A stretch of DNA of 64,000 nucleotides, from the NCBI RefSeq assembly GCF_007556595.1, contig NZ_VJNB01000002.1:62001-126000 (forward strand), read 5' to 3'. The notes beneath the pieces are model-generated. The model saw only the letters and a list, made by a program, of their open reading frames with translations. It was not told the DNA's origin and ran no database searches. The translations under genes were made by a program, and so were the position numbers. This document shows, piece after piece, positions 1-9,308 of the stretch. The DNA is from Tepidimonas alkaliphilus (GTDB taxonomy: Bacteria; Pseudomonadota; Gammaproteobacteria; Burkholderiales; Burkholderiaceae_C). Numbering within the stretch: position 1 is the first letter of the stretch; each line of letters begins with the position of its first letter.

Positions 1-228
1 CGCCCGGCGCATGGCCGTTAGGCCGGACTGCGGGGTGGCCGCATTCAACAGCCCACAGCGGTAGCGCGCCGTCGGTTCATCCCAATGCAGCGCGGCGCAA
101 GGGCCTTGCCTGCGGCGCGAGACCAGCCAGCCCAGCGGACAAGGCTGCCACGCGCAGCAGACACCGCAGCCGTTGCACGGGGCGCCCGGCGGCGGCTTGG
201 GCGGCGCCTGCGGGTGCAGCCACAGCAC
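1..228 (-). CDS. Cysteine-cluster (YkgJ-like) small protein, truncated by window edge
   Basis: The minus-strand frame reads off the left edge with no stop, so only about 76 N-terminal codons are present. It carries a dense cysteine cluster, CNGCGVCC followed by PCPLG, then a CAALHWDE and YRCGL segment. This resembles the short YkgJ/CxxCxxxCC-type proteins thought to bind zinc or an iron-sulfur centre. The proline-rich leader (APPKPPPGAP) precedes the first cysteine. No ATG lies in frame; GTG at 228 is the first plausible start and puts the leader at its N-terminus. It lies 58 bp downstream of the chemoreceptor stop on the same strand. The family assignment is from motif recognition only; the function is unknown. 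Confidence 0.6.
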   Translation of the reverse strand, partial: MLWLHPQAPPKPPPGAPCNGCGVCCAWQPCPLGWLVSRRRQGPCAALHWDEPTARYRCGLLNAATPQSGLTAMRRA

Positions 229-286
229 CGCCGTCTCGGTGGCGGGGCGCGCCAGCTGCGCCTTGGCGTGGCGCGGCGGGGTTGGC

Positions 287-1906
287 TCAAGCCTTGTCTT
301 CAAAGCCCAGCCGCTTGACCGCCGCCAGCACCTGCACCACCCCGCGCGTGGCCTGGCTAAACGGCGTGCCCGGGGCGATGGCGTCTTCCGCCTCGCGCCA
401 GCGGCGCTGGTTGATCACCTCGCCCACGCTGGCCGCCACGGCGTGGAAATGCTTGTGACGCTCGATCAGCTCGGCAAAACGCGGCGTGCTGCCGAAGCGC
501 TGCCGGCCCTCGCCGTAAATCCACTTGCCCAGCGCGCAGCAGTCGTCGCGCCGCAGCGTGTCGGTGTCCACGCGCGCGCGGGTTTCGATCGCCTCGCGCA
601 GCTTGACCTTCCATTGCCGGTGCGCGTCGATGATGGCATCGACATCCAGCCCCGGCACCGCGCTGGCGTGCTGCGAGCCGCTGCCGGCCAGCCGAAATTC
701 ATCGACCAGCGCAGCCATGCGCAAGGCCGCATCGCGCTGGGCGGCGGAGGCGGTGGCGGTTTCCTCGGCCAGCGCGGCGTTTTGCTGCGTGTTGCGGTCC
801 AGCTCCTGCACCGCCTCGCCGATTTGCTTGACGCCCAGCTGCTGCTCGCGCGCGGCGTTGGCCACCTCGTCCATCAGCTCGCGCGTGCGCTCGGCCGAGG
901 CGACGATATCTTGCATCACGCCGCCCACGCCGCGCACCACCTCCACGCCGGCGGCCACGTCGTGCACGGTGCGCTCGATGAGGTCTTTGATTTCGCGCGC
1001 GGCCTGGCTGGAGCGCTGCGCGAGCTGGCGCACCTCGCCGGCCACCACCGCAAAGCCGCGCCCAGCCTCCCCTGCGCGCGCGGCTTCCACTGCGGCGTTG
1101 AGCGCCAGGATGTTGGTCTGGAAGGCGATGCCGTCGATGACGCCGGTGATGTCGCGGATGCGCGCGGAGGATTCCTCCAGCCGGCGCATGGTCTGCACCA
1201 CCCGCTCCACGATTTCGCCGCCGCGCGCCGCGGAGGTGGCGTTGGTCTGCGCCAGCTGCGCCGCTTGCGCCACCAAGTCGGCGGTGTGCGCCGCGGTCGA
1301 AGAGGTCTGCTCCAGCGCCGCGGAGGATTGCTCCAGCGCCGCTGCCGACGATTCGGCGCGCGCCGCCACGTCGTGCGCGCCGTGCGCCACCTCGATGGCC
1401 GAGTGCACCACTTCGTTGCTGGCGTGCCGCACGGCACGGATGATGTCGGTCAGGGCCGCCTGCAACATGGCGAGTTCCCGCTGCAGGCTGCCCAGCGTGT
1501 CTGCGGCGTCGGGCACGATGCGCTGGCGCAAGTCGCCCATGCTGAGGGTGAGCATGTCACGCCGGATGTGGCGCACGCGCCGCCGCAGCGCCGCCAGGGT
1601 CCAGCGCACGCCGCCGGTCACCCCAGCCAGCACCGCGACATCCACGGCCCAGCGCCAAGCGGGCGGCGCCGCGCCCAGCACCAGGGCTACGCCATCGGCC
1701 AGCAACGGCAGCGCCGCCAGCGCCACCGCCAGGTTGCAGCCCCACGCCAAGCTGATGGCGCGGCGCTGGGGCGCAGCCTGCGGGGACGCCGCGGCCGAGG
1801 CGCTGGCAGCGGCGGACGCCGCCGCCGATGCAGTCGGCTGGCTGCCCGAGGCAGGGGGCAACGACAGGGCGCGCGACGATGTCGCCGCAGCTAGACTGGC
1901 GCTCAT
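287..1906 (-). CDS. Methyl-accepting chemotaxis protein with C-terminal CZB zinc-sensing domain
   Basis: A 539-residue chemoreceptor. After an Ala/Ser/Pro-rich leader (about 1-50), two closely spaced membrane segments (about 53-79 and 84-102) leave almost no periplasmic loop, so sensing should be cytoplasmic. The conserved signalling hairpin lies near residues 250-285 ([21 protein letters not shown] region). The C-terminus is a CZB domain: His near 429 (HRQW), the core CALGKW near 457 and HKHFH near 484-488, giving the 3-His/1-Cys zinc site of the family. CZB receptors respond to zinc or to oxidants that attack the zinc-bound cysteine. The ATG is preceded by AGGAGA. It follows the c-di-GMP/kinase pair on the same strand, separated by 152 bp. 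Confidence 0.93.
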   Translation of the reverse strand: MSASLAAATSSRALSLPPASGSQPTASAAASAAASASAAASPQAAPQRRAISLAWGCNLAVALAALPLLADGVALVLGAAPPAWRWAVDVAVLAGVTGGVRWTLAALRRRVRHIRRDMLTLSMGDLRQRIVPDAADTLGSLQRELAMLQAALTDIIRAVRHASNEVVHSAIEVAHGAHDVAARAESSAAALEQSSAALEQTSSTAAHTADLVAQAAQLAQTNATSAARGGEIVERVVQTMRRLEESSARIRDITGVIDGIAFQTNILALNAAVEAARAGEAGRGFAVVAGEVRQLAQRSSQAAREIKDLIERTVHDVAAGVEVVRGVGGVMQDIVASAERTRELMDEVANAAREQQLGVKQIGEAVQELDRNTQQNAALAEETATASAAQRDAALRMAALVDEFRLAGSGSQHASAVPGLDVDAIIDAHRQWKVKLREAIETRARVDTDTLRRDDCCALGKWIYGEGRQRFGSTPRFAELIERHKHFHAVAASVGEVINQRRWREAEDAIAPGTPFSQATRGVVQVLAAVKRLGFEDKA

Positions 1907-1963
1907 GGGGTTGGTCTCCTCAATCCCGGGTTGTCCGATGGATGGTGTTGGTATCGGTTAAGT

Positions 1964-1984
1964 AACCATTCTAGGCGAATGGTT
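1964..1984. promoter_or_regulatory. Perfect 8-bp inverted repeat upstream of the chemoreceptor gene
   Basis: The arms AACCATTC and GAATGGTT flank a 5-base loop (TAGGC), in an AT-rich patch between the HD-GYP gene and the chemoreceptor. On the minus strand, the direction of transcription, no T-run follows the stem, so it is not a standard intrinsic terminator. An operator or a 5' leader hairpin for the chemoreceptor gene is possible. Confidence 0.35.
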
Positions 1985-2058
1985 TTAAAAAATCTCAATC
2001 CCGAGCAGGAGGGTCGGCTTTGCGCCCTGCCAGGGCAGTGCGCAATCAATCCGGGCGG

Positions 2059-3114
2059 TCACGACGCCTCGTGCGCATCGGGCCACTCGTCGCGCCAAGT
2101 CTGGTGCACCGCCCAGATGTCGTCCAGCCGGCGCAGCAGCGCCTGCACCGCGTCCGGCCAAAAGTGACGCCCCGACTGCTCCTGCATGAACGCCAGCGCC
2201 CGCTCGCGCGGCCAGGCGGGCTTGTAAGGGCGGGCGTTGGTCAGCGCATCGAACACGTCGGCCACCGCCACGATGCGCGCCTCGGCGCTGATCGCCTCGC
2301 CCTTTAGACCATGCGGGTAGCCGCTGCCGTCCCATTTTTCGTGGTGCTGCAGCGCGATGGTGCGCGCCATCTGCAACAAGGGGCTGGGGTCGTCGCCGAT
2401 GATGTCGGCGCCCATTTGCGGGTGCTGGCGCATCACGGCCCATTCGGTCTCGTCGAGCTTGCCGGGCTTGAGCAGGATGGCGTCCGGCACGCCGATCTTG
2501 CCGATGTCGTGCATCGGCGCGGCGGCCAGCAGCGTCTCGCAATAGCGGCGCGGCGCGCCCAGCGCCTCGGCGATCAGGCGGCTGGTGTGGCTCATGCGGA
2601 TGACGTGGCGGCCGGTTTCGTTGTCCTTGAACTCGGCCGCGCGGCCCAGGCGGCGGATCACCTCCAACCGGGTGCGCTCGACCTCGTCGCGCTGCACCAG
2701 CGCCAGGTGGGTGCGGATGCGCGCGCGCAGCACCGGCGGCGAGATCGGCTTGGTCACGTAATCCACCGCCCCCAGCGCCAGCCCGGCGGCCTCGTCCTCG
2801 TCGGCGCCGAGCGCGGTGCAAAACAGCACCGGAATCGCCGCCGTCAGCGGATCGGCTTTCAGGGCGCGGATGACGTCGTGCCCGGTCATGCCCGGCATCA
2901 TCACGTCCAGCACAATCAGGCGCGGCTGCACCTCGCGCGCGCGCTGCAGCGCCTCGGGGCCGCTGCGCGCAAACGAGAGCCGATAGTCCCCCTCCAGCAC
3001 GCGGCGCAGCAGCTGCAGGTTGGCCGGCTCATCGTCCACCAGCAGCAGGCGCGGCGGCGCATCAAGCTCGGCCCAGGCGTCAAAAGGGTTGGCTGGGTTG
3101 GCGGCGTCGCTCAT
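2059..3114 (-). CDS. Response regulator with HD-GYP c-di-GMP phosphodiesterase output
   Basis: A 351-residue two-domain protein. The N-terminal receiver domain has the acidic pair in LLLVDDEP and the phospho-acceptor Asp near residue 70 (VLDVMMPG). The output is an HD-GYP domain with MHDIGKIG near 201 and HHEKWDGSGYP near 260, the full metal-ligand set of active enzymes that hydrolyse cyclic di-GMP. The frame stays open far upstream, but that part is the antisense-like shadow of the kinase gene. The ATG at 3114 begins directly before the receiver domain and lies 22 bp after the kinase stop, consistent with one transcript. The hybrid kinase upstream is the obvious candidate phosphodonor (inference). 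Confidence 0.93.
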   Translation of the reverse strand: MSDAANPANPFDAWAELDAPPRLLLVDDEPANLQLLRRVLEGDYRLSFARSGPEALQRAREVQPRLIVLDVMMPGMTGHDVIRALKADPLTAAIPVLFCTALGADEDEAAGLALGAVDYVTKPISPPVLRARIRTHLALVQRDEVERTRLEVIRRLGRAAEFKDNETGRHVIRMSHTSRLIAEALGAPRRYCETLLAAAPMHDIGKIGVPDAILLKPGKLDETEWAVMRQHPQMGADIIGDDPSPLLQMARTIALQHHEKWDGSGYPHGLKGEAISAEARIVAVADVFDALTNARPYKPAWPRERALAFMQEQSGRHFWPDAVQALLRRLDDIWAVHQTWRDEWPDAHEAS

Positions 3115-3136
3115 CGGGGCTGATCCTTCCCTCGCT

Positions 3137-6100
3137 TCAGGCGTCGGCTGCGGCCTCGGCTTGCATCCAGGCGCGGACGGCACGCGCGGCGGCTTCAAAG
3201 TTGAAATCGTCCCACATTCGCTGCAGATCCTGCGCGCGTGCGGCGTCCCATTGTTGACAGGCCGCCAGCGCCTCGGCATCGACTTCGCCGCGCTGGCAGG
3301 CGCGCAGCAGCCGCTGCGCCAGTTCCGCCGGCAGCGGGCCCGCCGCGGGCGCGGCGCAAGCCTGCGGCGCCGGCGAGGCGCTTGGCCCGGGCTGATCGGC
3401 CAACCATGCCAGCAAGCGCTGCCAGGCGGCGCGGGCCGCCGCGACGTCGGCAGGCTGCCCCTGTTGGCGCGCGTGTTCAGCGGCGCGCGCCGCCGCCGCC
3501 AATTGCGGCAGCGCCAGATTGGCCGCCACCCCGGCGAGCCGGTGCCATTCGTCGCGCGTCCAGCCATCGGCGTCGGCCCAAGTGGCTGAAATCTGCTGCG
3601 CCCACTGGGCCACGCGCGCGAGCCAGTCCGCACCCCACAGCTGCGCCCCGCGCGCGGCATCGGCCACTGGCAGCAACGCCGATGGCGGCGCAGGCGCGGA
3701 TGAGGCCGCCTCGGGCGGCGCGGCAGCGCCTTCGACCCCGCCATGACGTTGCCAGGCGGCTTGACGCAACGCCTGCGCCAGCGCCTGCGGGTCGATCGGT
3801 TTTTCCAAAAAGCCATCCATGCCGGCGCGTCGAGCGGCGCGGCGATCGTCATCCATCACGCTGGCGGTCAATGCAAACACCGGCACCGGCGGCAGGCCAT
3901 GCTGCTGCTCGAACGCGCGCAGCCGCTCGCACGTCTGCAGGCCGTCCAGCCCCGGCATGTGCAAGTCGAGCAGCACGGCATCCCAGCGCGCGGGCTCGTC
4001 TTGGTAGTGCTGCAGCAGCGCCGCACCGCTGTCCAACACCAAGCAGCGGTGCCCGGCGCGCTGCAGCAGCAGCTGCAGCAGCTCGCGGTTTTGCGCCACG
4101 TCGTCGGCGGCCAGCACGTGCAACGGTCTGGGCAACGTCGGCAGATCCGTCGAAGGCGGGGCAGGGGTGTCGCTGCAGTCGGCCTGCGGGCGCGGGGGTA
4201 GCGGCAGGCGCACCTCCACGCGCGTGCCGACCCCGACTTCGCTGCTGAGGCTGACCTGCCCGCCCATCAGCTCGGTGAGGCGCTTGACGATGCTCATGCC
4301 CAAGCCCGTGCCGCCGTAGCGGCGCGCGGTGCCGGCGTCGGCCTGCACAAACGGGTCGAAGATGGCGCGCTGGCGCTCCGGCGCAATCCCGATGCCGGTG
4401 TCTTCCACCCACAGCAGCACGTGCGGCCCCGCTTGCGCCGCGCCCAGCGTGACGTGTCCTTTTTCGGTGAATTTGAGCGCGTTGCCCAGCAGGTTGACCA
4501 AAATCTGGCGCACCCGGTCGCTGTCACCAAAGCGGCATGGCGCCAACTCTTCGCCGTAGGGAAGCTCCAGCCGCAAATCCAGCCCTTTGCGCGCGGCCAT
4601 GACGCCGAACTGCGACACCAAGTCGTGCAGCAGGCGATCGAGCCGAAACGGCGCTTCCACGATTTTGAACTCGCCGCGCTCCAGCTTGGCCGCATCCAGC
4701 ACGTCGTTGAGGATGCGCAACAAGGCGCGGGCAGACTCCAAAATCGTGCGCGCCTGCTCGCGCTCGGGGCTGCCGTCGGGCAGGCGCTCGCGCAGCAGCT
4801 CGGCAAAGCCGACAATGGCGTTCATCGGCGTGCGGATCTCGTGGCTGACGTTGGCGAAGAAGGCGCTGCGGCTGGCCAGGGCGTCTTGCAGCTCGCGCTG
4901 CGCAGCCTGCAAGGCCTGCACCATTTTGACGCGCTCGGTCACGTCAAAGGCCAGCTTGAGCACCTTCTCGACGCGGCCCTCGGCGTCCAGCATCGGTTGA
5001 TACCAGCCCGACAAATACACCGTACGCCCGTCGCGCGTGCGGCGCGCGAACTCGCCAGGCTGGGCCTCGCCGCGGCGCAGCGCCTCCCAAAAGACCGCCA
5101 CCTCCGCCTCGGGGGTGGCGTCAGTCCAGACGTCGCGATGGGGACGACCGCGCAGGTCATCGGGCTCGTAGCCAAGAAGTTCGGCCAGCTTGGCGTTGAC
5201 CTCGACGAAGTAGCCGTCGGGCGAGAGCACCGCCCGCCCCATCACCTGGTCGATGGCGATCAACAGGTCTCGCTCCCGCGCGCGGGCTTCGTGCTCGTCG
5301 GTGATGTCCCTCAGATAAAGATCCACGGTTTGAGGTGTTCGGGCGCCTGGCAGCACTTCAGCGGCGACCATCCGCCACATCACGTACCGCCAGCCACGCT
5401 GGGCGTGCCGCACGCGCGCCTGCACTTGCGCACGCCCGCCGCGCGAGATCACGTCCACCAGCTGCGCGTGCACGGCGGGCAGATCCTGCGGGTGCACCAG
5501 ATCCAGCAGCATCCACTCCCCGCTTTCGTAGCCGCTGGACGGACGACCGGTGATGTCCTGCAGCGAACGCGACACCAGCAGCCGCTCAAACGCGGGGCTG
5601 ACGCGCAGCCGCACCACCGCGCCCGGCAGGTTGTCCATGATGTCGCGCAGCAACGCCTCGCGTTCGCCCAGACGCTGCGCCATGACGCGATAAGCGGCGA
5701 TGCCGAGAATGCCCCACGCAAACCCAAACACCACTGGCACGATCAGCGCCACCGCCAGCGCCAGCTCCATCTGGCGATTCGACCAGCGCGGAAAGGTCAA
5801 ATCCACCGGCCCAATGAACAGCGACGCCTGCATGGCGGTGTAGTGCATGCCGCTGGTGGCCAAGCCCAGGATGCAACCCGAGATGACCACCACCGCCAGC
5901 CCCGGCAGTCGGGTATGACGCCGCAATCCTTCGCGCGCGCCCAGCCCGGCGATCGCCAACCCCACCGCCACCACGATCGACAGGGCAAAGCCCACGGGGT
6001 CATACTTCAGCGTGCTGGTCATGCGCAGCGCGGCCATGCCGCTGTAGTGCATGGCGCCGATGCCGGCGCCGACCCAAAGGCCGGCCATGACGATGGCCCG

Positions 6101-6481
6101 CGGCCCCGGGCGCTCCTGCCCCCGAGGCCGGGCATACAGCCGCAACCCCACCGCAGAGGCCAGCACGCTGGGCAGCATCGACAGCGCGGTGATCCAAGGG
6201 TCGTAGCGCACCGGCTGACATAGATCCGCCGCCAGCATGCCGATGAAGTGCATCGCCCAGACGCTGACCCCCAGCGCCAGCGACGCCAGCGCGAAGGCGC
6301 CGCGCGCCACCGCGGGGCCGAACCGGTCAGCCCGCCGCGCCAGGCTGACCAGCTGCATCGCCGCCACGCCGCCGGCGCAGGCGATCAGCACCGAAAGCGC
6401 AATCAGGCCGGGATCGTAGATGACCGGCGCCAGCGGCCCGACCTCGTCGCGCCACGCAAACCATTGCTGCCAGCTCTGCAT
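3137..6481 (-). CDS. Membrane hybrid histidine kinase: MHYT sensor, two PAS, HisKA, HATPase, receiver, HPt
   Basis: A 1114-residue multi-domain kinase. Three M-H-[FY]-x-x-M motifs (near 76 MHFIGM, 145 MHYSGM, 212 MHYTAM) in an N-terminal membrane region mark an MHYT domain, proposed to bind copper and sense gases or redox state. Two PAS domains follow (about 280-395 and 405-515). The phospho-accepting His is near 545 (SHEIRTPMNA), and the ATPase boxes are NLLGNALKF near 668 and DTGIGI near 693. The receiver Asp is near 838 (LLDLHMPG). A C-terminal HPt-like helix has HRLAG near 980. The phosphorelay His-Asp-His is therefore complete in one protein and could hand on to the HD-GYP receiver 22 bp downstream. 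AAGGTGAGG precedes the ATG. Confidence 0.92.
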   Translation of the reverse strand: MQSWQQWFAWRDEVGPLAPVIYDPGLIALSVLIACAGGVAAMQLVSLARRADRFGPAVARGAFALASLALGVSVWAMHFIGMLAADLCQPVRYDPWITALSMLPSVLASAVGLRLYARPRGQERPGPRAIVMAGLWVGAGIGAMHYSGMAALRMTSTLKYDPVGFALSIVVAVGLAIAGLGAREGLRRHTRLPGLAVVVISGCILGLATSGMHYTAMQASLFIGPVDLTFPRWSNRQMELALAVALIVPVVFGFAWGILGIAAYRVMAQRLGEREALLRDIMDNLPGAVVRLRVSPAFERLLVSRSLQDITGRPSSGYESGEWMLLDLVHPQDLPAVHAQLVDVISRGGRAQVQARVRHAQRGWRYVMWRMVAAEVLPGARTPQTVDLYLRDITDEHEARARERDLLIAIDQVMGRAVLSPDGYFVEVNAKLAELLGYEPDDLRGRPHRDVWTDATPEAEVAVFWEALRRGEAQPGEFARRTRDGRTVYLSGWYQPMLDAEGRVEKVLKLAFDVTERVKMVQALQAAQRELQDALASRSAFFANVSHEIRTPMNAIVGFAELLRERLPDGSPEREQARTILESARALLRILNDVLDAAKLERGEFKIVEAPFRLDRLLHDLVSQFGVMAARKGLDLRLELPYGEELAPCRFGDSDRVRQILVNLLGNALKFTEKGHVTLGAAQAGPHVLLWVEDTGIGIAPERQRAIFDPFVQADAGTARRYGGTGLGMSIVKRLTELMGGQVSLSSEVGVGTRVEVRLPLPPRPQADCSDTPAPPSTDLPTLPRPLHVLAADDVAQNRELLQLLLQRAGHRCLVLDSGAALLQHYQDEPARWDAVLLDLHMPGLDGLQTCERLRAFEQQHGLPPVPVFALTASVMDDDRRAARRAGMDGFLEKPIDPQALAQALRQAAWQRHGGVEGAAAPPEAASSAPAPPSALLPVADAARGAQLWGADWLARVAQWAQQISATWADADGWTRDEWHRLAGVAANLALPQLAAAARAAEHARQQGQPADVAAARAAWQRLLAWLADQPGPSASPAPQACAAPAAGPLPAELAQRLLRACQRGEVDAEALAACQQWDAARAQDLQRMWDDFNFEAAARAVRAWMQAEAAADA

Positions 6482-6561
6482 TGCGCCTCACCTTGGTTGG
6501 AGGCCGCCATCATAGCGAGACGACGTGGCGGCGTGGCCGCCGACCGCAACCGTTGAACGCC

Positions 6562-7713
6562 TCAGCGCGCGCCGCGCGTCGGCATCACGTGCACCCAGTC
6601 GCAGTCCAGCCAGACGCGCAGCGGCTGGCCCGGCTGCAGCACCTGGCGCAGCGGGCCGGAGCGCACCAGCCGCAGCTCCACCCCCGGCAGGCCGTCAACG
6701 CTGGCGCTGGCCATGGTCGTCTCGCCCAGGTTGCGCACCGTGCGCACGGTGGTGGCCAGCGCCTGCTCGCAGGTGCCGGGGGTGTAGCTGCCGGCGGCGC
6801 GTTCGCTGTCCAGGTGCAGGCCGTCGCCCTGCACCACCCAGGTGACGCGCTGCCCGGCGGGGATCTTGCCCTTGTCGCGCACGCGCAACTGCACCGGCGA
6901 GGGCGTGCCGTCGGCCAGGTGCCACTGCAGCCAGCCGGCGCCGGCGGCGCGGTCGGCGTCGTCGCGCGGGCCGAGCCAGACGCCCTGGAAGCGGTTCTGC
7001 ACGCCGACCAGGTCGGCCACGCGCGCGTTGCGCGGGCTGCGGTAGATGTGCGCCGGCGTGCCGCTCTGCAGCACTTGGCCCTGGTCCATCACCACCAGCC
7101 GGTCGGCCAGGTGGCGCGCCTCGATCAGGTCGTGCGTCACGAGGATGATCGGGATCGCCAGATCCTTGCGCAGGTCGGCCAGCAGGTCATACAGGCCCTG
7201 GCGGTTCATCTGATCGACCGCCGAGAACGGCTCGTCCAGCAGCAGCAGGCGCGGCTGGCGCGCCAGCGCCCGCGCCACCGCCACGCGCTGCTGCTGCCCG
7301 CCGGAGAGGTTGGCGGGCCGGCGCTGCATCTGATCGGGCGTCAGCCGCACGTGCTCCAGCCAGCGCGCCGCCTCGGCGCGGCGCTGGCTGCGCGGCCGGT
7401 GCAGCAGCGCCAGCGCGACGTTGTCCAGCGCGCTCAGGTGCGGCATCAGCGCGTAGTTCTGGAACACCAGCCCGACGTGGCGCCGCTGCGGCGGCACGAA
7501 CACCCCGGCCTGCGTGTCCACCCAGACCTCGTCGCCGACGCGGATGACGCCGCTTTGGGGGCGCATCAGCCCGGCCAGACAGCGCAGCAGCGAGGTCTTG
7601 CCCGCGCCCGAGGGGCCCACCAGCGCCAGCAGCTCGCCGGGCTGGCACTGCACCGTGCCGTGCAGCGGCATCGGCTCGTGCTGATCGATTTCGACGTGCA
7701 AGGCGCCACTCAT
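6562..7713 (-). CDS. modC: Molybdate ABC transporter ATP-binding protein ModC
   Basis: A 383-residue ATPase that drives molybdate import. Walker A is GPSGAGKT near residue 37, the signature LSGGQQQR is near 137, and the Walker B region is LLLLDEPFSA. The extended C-terminal part (about 240-383) is where TOBE/OB-type oxyanion-binding domains sit in ModC, and its length agrees. The ATG at 7713 (MSGALHVE) lies 10 bp after the modB stop and was preferred over longer in-frame starts that would run into modB. It is the last gene of modABC. Confidence 0.9.
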   Translation of the reverse strand: MSGALHVEIDQHEPMPLHGTVQCQPGELLALVGPSGAGKTSLLRCLAGLMRPQSGVIRVGDEVWVDTQAGVFVPPQRRHVGLVFQNYALMPHLSALDNVALALLHRPRSQRRAEAARWLEHVRLTPDQMQRRPANLSGGQQQRVAVARALARQPRLLLLDEPFSAVDQMNRQGLYDLLADLRKDLAIPIILVTHDLIEARHLADRLVVMDQGQVLQSGTPAHIYRSPRNARVADLVGVQNRFQGVWLGPRDDADRAAGAGWLQWHLADGTPSPVQLRVRDKGKIPAGQRVTWVVQGDGLHLDSERAAGSYTPGTCEQALATTVRTVRNLGETTMASASVDGLPGVELRLVRSGPLRQVLQPGQPLRVWLDCDWVHVMPTRGAR

Positions 7714-7723
7714 GACGGGATCC

Positions 7724-8386
7724 TCACCGCTTGACCGTGCGCGCCGCGGCAAAAAACGACGCCGCCACCGCCACCAGCGACAGCACCAGCAACAGCAGCG
7801 CCATGCGGTCGGCCGCCTCCAGGTCGAACGCCTGCACGCGGTCGTAGATGCTGATGGCGATCGTCTTGGTCTCGCCGGGGATGTTGCCGCCGACCATCAG
7901 CACGACGCCGAACTCGCCCAGCGTGTGCACGAAAGTCAGCACCGAGGCCGACAGGATCCCCGGCCAGGCCAGCGGCAGCTCCACCCGCCACAGCGTCTGC
8001 CAGCGCGACAGGCCGTGCACCGCGGCGGCCTCCGTCAGGTTGGCCGGGATGGCTTCGAAGGCGCGCTGGATCGGCTGCACCATGAACGGCACGTTGAACA
8101 CCACCGAGGCGATCAGCAAACCCAGAAAGTTGAACGTCAGCCGGATGTCGAAGTGCTCCAGCATCCAGGCCCCCAGCGGCGACGCGGCCCCGAGCGAGAC
8201 CAGCAGGTAGTAGCCGAGCACCGTCGGCGGCAGCACCAGCGGCAGCACCACCGCCGCCTCCACCAGCGACTTGCCGACGAAGCTGGCGCGCGCCAGCCAG
8301 CGCCCCATCCACAGGCCCAGCGGCAACAGCACCAGCAGGGTGGCCGCCGCCAGCTCCAGCGACAGCGCCAGCGCCATCCAGTCCAA
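7724..8386 (-). CDS. modB: Molybdate ABC transporter permease ModB
   Basis: A 220-residue inner-membrane permease with about five hydrophobic segments and the EAA-type loop (LTEAAAVHGLSRWQTLW) that contacts the ATPase. It has an unusual start. TTG at 8386 lies 6 bases after AAGGAG, while the first ATG (8377) is about 15 bases from it, so I chose TTG. The modA stop lies 3 bases upstream, which suggests translational coupling. Confidence 0.9.
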   Translation of the reverse strand: MDWMALALSLELAAATLLVLLPLGLWMGRWLARASFVGKSLVEAAVVLPLVLPPTVLGYYLLVSLGAASPLGAWMLEHFDIRLTFNFLGLLIASVVFNVPFMVQPIQRAFEAIPANLTEAAAVHGLSRWQTLWRVELPLAWPGILSASVLTFVHTLGEFGVVLMVGGNIPGETKTIAISIYDRVQAFDLEAADRMALLLLVLSLVAVAASFFAAARTVKR

Positions 8387-8389
8387 GGC

Positions 8390-9193
8390 TCACTCCTTCG
8401 GCATGGCGAAGCCGTAGCGCACCATGATGGCCTGCGCCTCCGGCGTGGCCAGAAAATCGTAAAACTGCCGCACCGCCTGAGGGGCGTCTTTCATCAGCAC
8501 CATGCGCTGCGCCAGCGGCTGGTGCCAGGATTCGGGAATCAGCGCGAAGTCGCCCAGCGCCGCGACCTGCGGCGCCTTGGCCAGCGACAGCGCGATGATG
8601 CCGCCCTCGGTGGAGCCGGAGGTGGCAAACTGCGCCGTCTGCGCGATGTTTTCGCCATAGACGAGCTTGGGCTGAATCGCTTCCCAAATGCCCACGTGCT
8701 GCAACGCCTCTTTGGCGCGCTTGCCATAGGGAGCATGGTCCGGGGCCGCAATCGCAAACTTGCGCAGCCGCCCGTCTTTCAGCGCCGCAGCCAAATCTTT
8801 GAGTTCGCCGTCCGCCTTCAATGGCGAGCCCTTCGGCACCATGATGCCGATGCGGCCGTAGGCGTAGAGCCGGCCGCGGTCCAGCGTCTTGCCGGCATCG
8901 GCGAGCTTGAAAACAAAGTCCTCGTCGGCCGACATGAACAGATGGAACGGCGCGCCCTGCAGGATCTGCGAGTAGAAGTTGCCCGAGGAGCCAAACACCA
9001 GCCGCAGCTTGTGGCCGGTGCGCTGCTCGAACAGCTTGGCGACCTCCTCCACCGCAAACTTGAGGTCGGCAGCCGCGGCCACGGTCGGCTGGGCAGCCGG
9101 GGCCGATTGGGCCAGCGCGGCGCGCTGCCAGCCAAAGGCAGCCAACGCCAGGGTTGCAACGGTGATCCAACGGCGCAGCGAAGATGGCATCAT
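8390..9193 (-). CDS. modA: Molybdate-binding periplasmic protein ModA
   Basis: A 267-residue periplasmic solute-binding protein. The N-terminus has a cleavable signal (hydrophobic stretch ending in AALAQSAPAAQ). The mature part begins TVAAAADLKFAVEE and includes GSSGNFYSQI, the ligand-loop pattern of molybdate/tungstate-binding proteins. The first gene of modABC, it is divergent from the ModE-like regulator with a likely operator between. Two adjacent ATGs (9193 and 9190) are possible starts. Confidence 0.9.
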   Translation of the reverse strand: MMPSSLRRWITVATLALAAFGWQRAALAQSAPAAQPTVAAAADLKFAVEEVAKLFEQRTGHKLRLVFGSSGNFYSQILQGAPFHLFMSADEDFVFKLADAGKTLDRGRLYAYGRIGIMVPKGSPLKADGELKDLAAALKDGRLRKFAIAAPDHAPYGKRAKEALQHVGIWEAIQPKLVYGENIAQTAQFATSGSTEGGIIALSLAKAPQVAALGDFALIPESWHQPLAQRMVLMKDAPQAVRQFYDFLATPEAQAIMVRYGFAMPKE

Positions 9194-9239
9194 GACTCCT
9201 CGGGTGGTCGTTCAAACAATCAATCGGCGCATGCCAATC

Positions 9240-9269
9240 GACTGATATCTTAACAAAACGATATCGATC
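9240..9269. promoter_or_regulatory. Candidate ModE operator between modA and modE
   Basis: An imperfect inverted repeat with half-sites GACTGATATC and GATATCGATC (8 of 10 positions match as a dyad) around a 10-base AT-rich spacer. It lies 44 bp upstream of the regulator and about 51 bp upstream of modA. Position and AT-rich dyad agree with ModE operators, so molybdate-dependent repression of modABC with autoregulation is likely. This is inferred from layout, not from a position-weight match. Confidence 0.55.
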
Positions 9270-9308
9270 ATCAAGCATAACGTCAAAGCAGGGTATCATG
9301 GCCTTGCC

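Noticed and set aside
1964-1984. Hairpin near 1.97 kb as an intrinsic terminator
   Set aside because: On the transcribed minus strand no T-run follows the stem; kept only as an operator or leader hairpin candidate.
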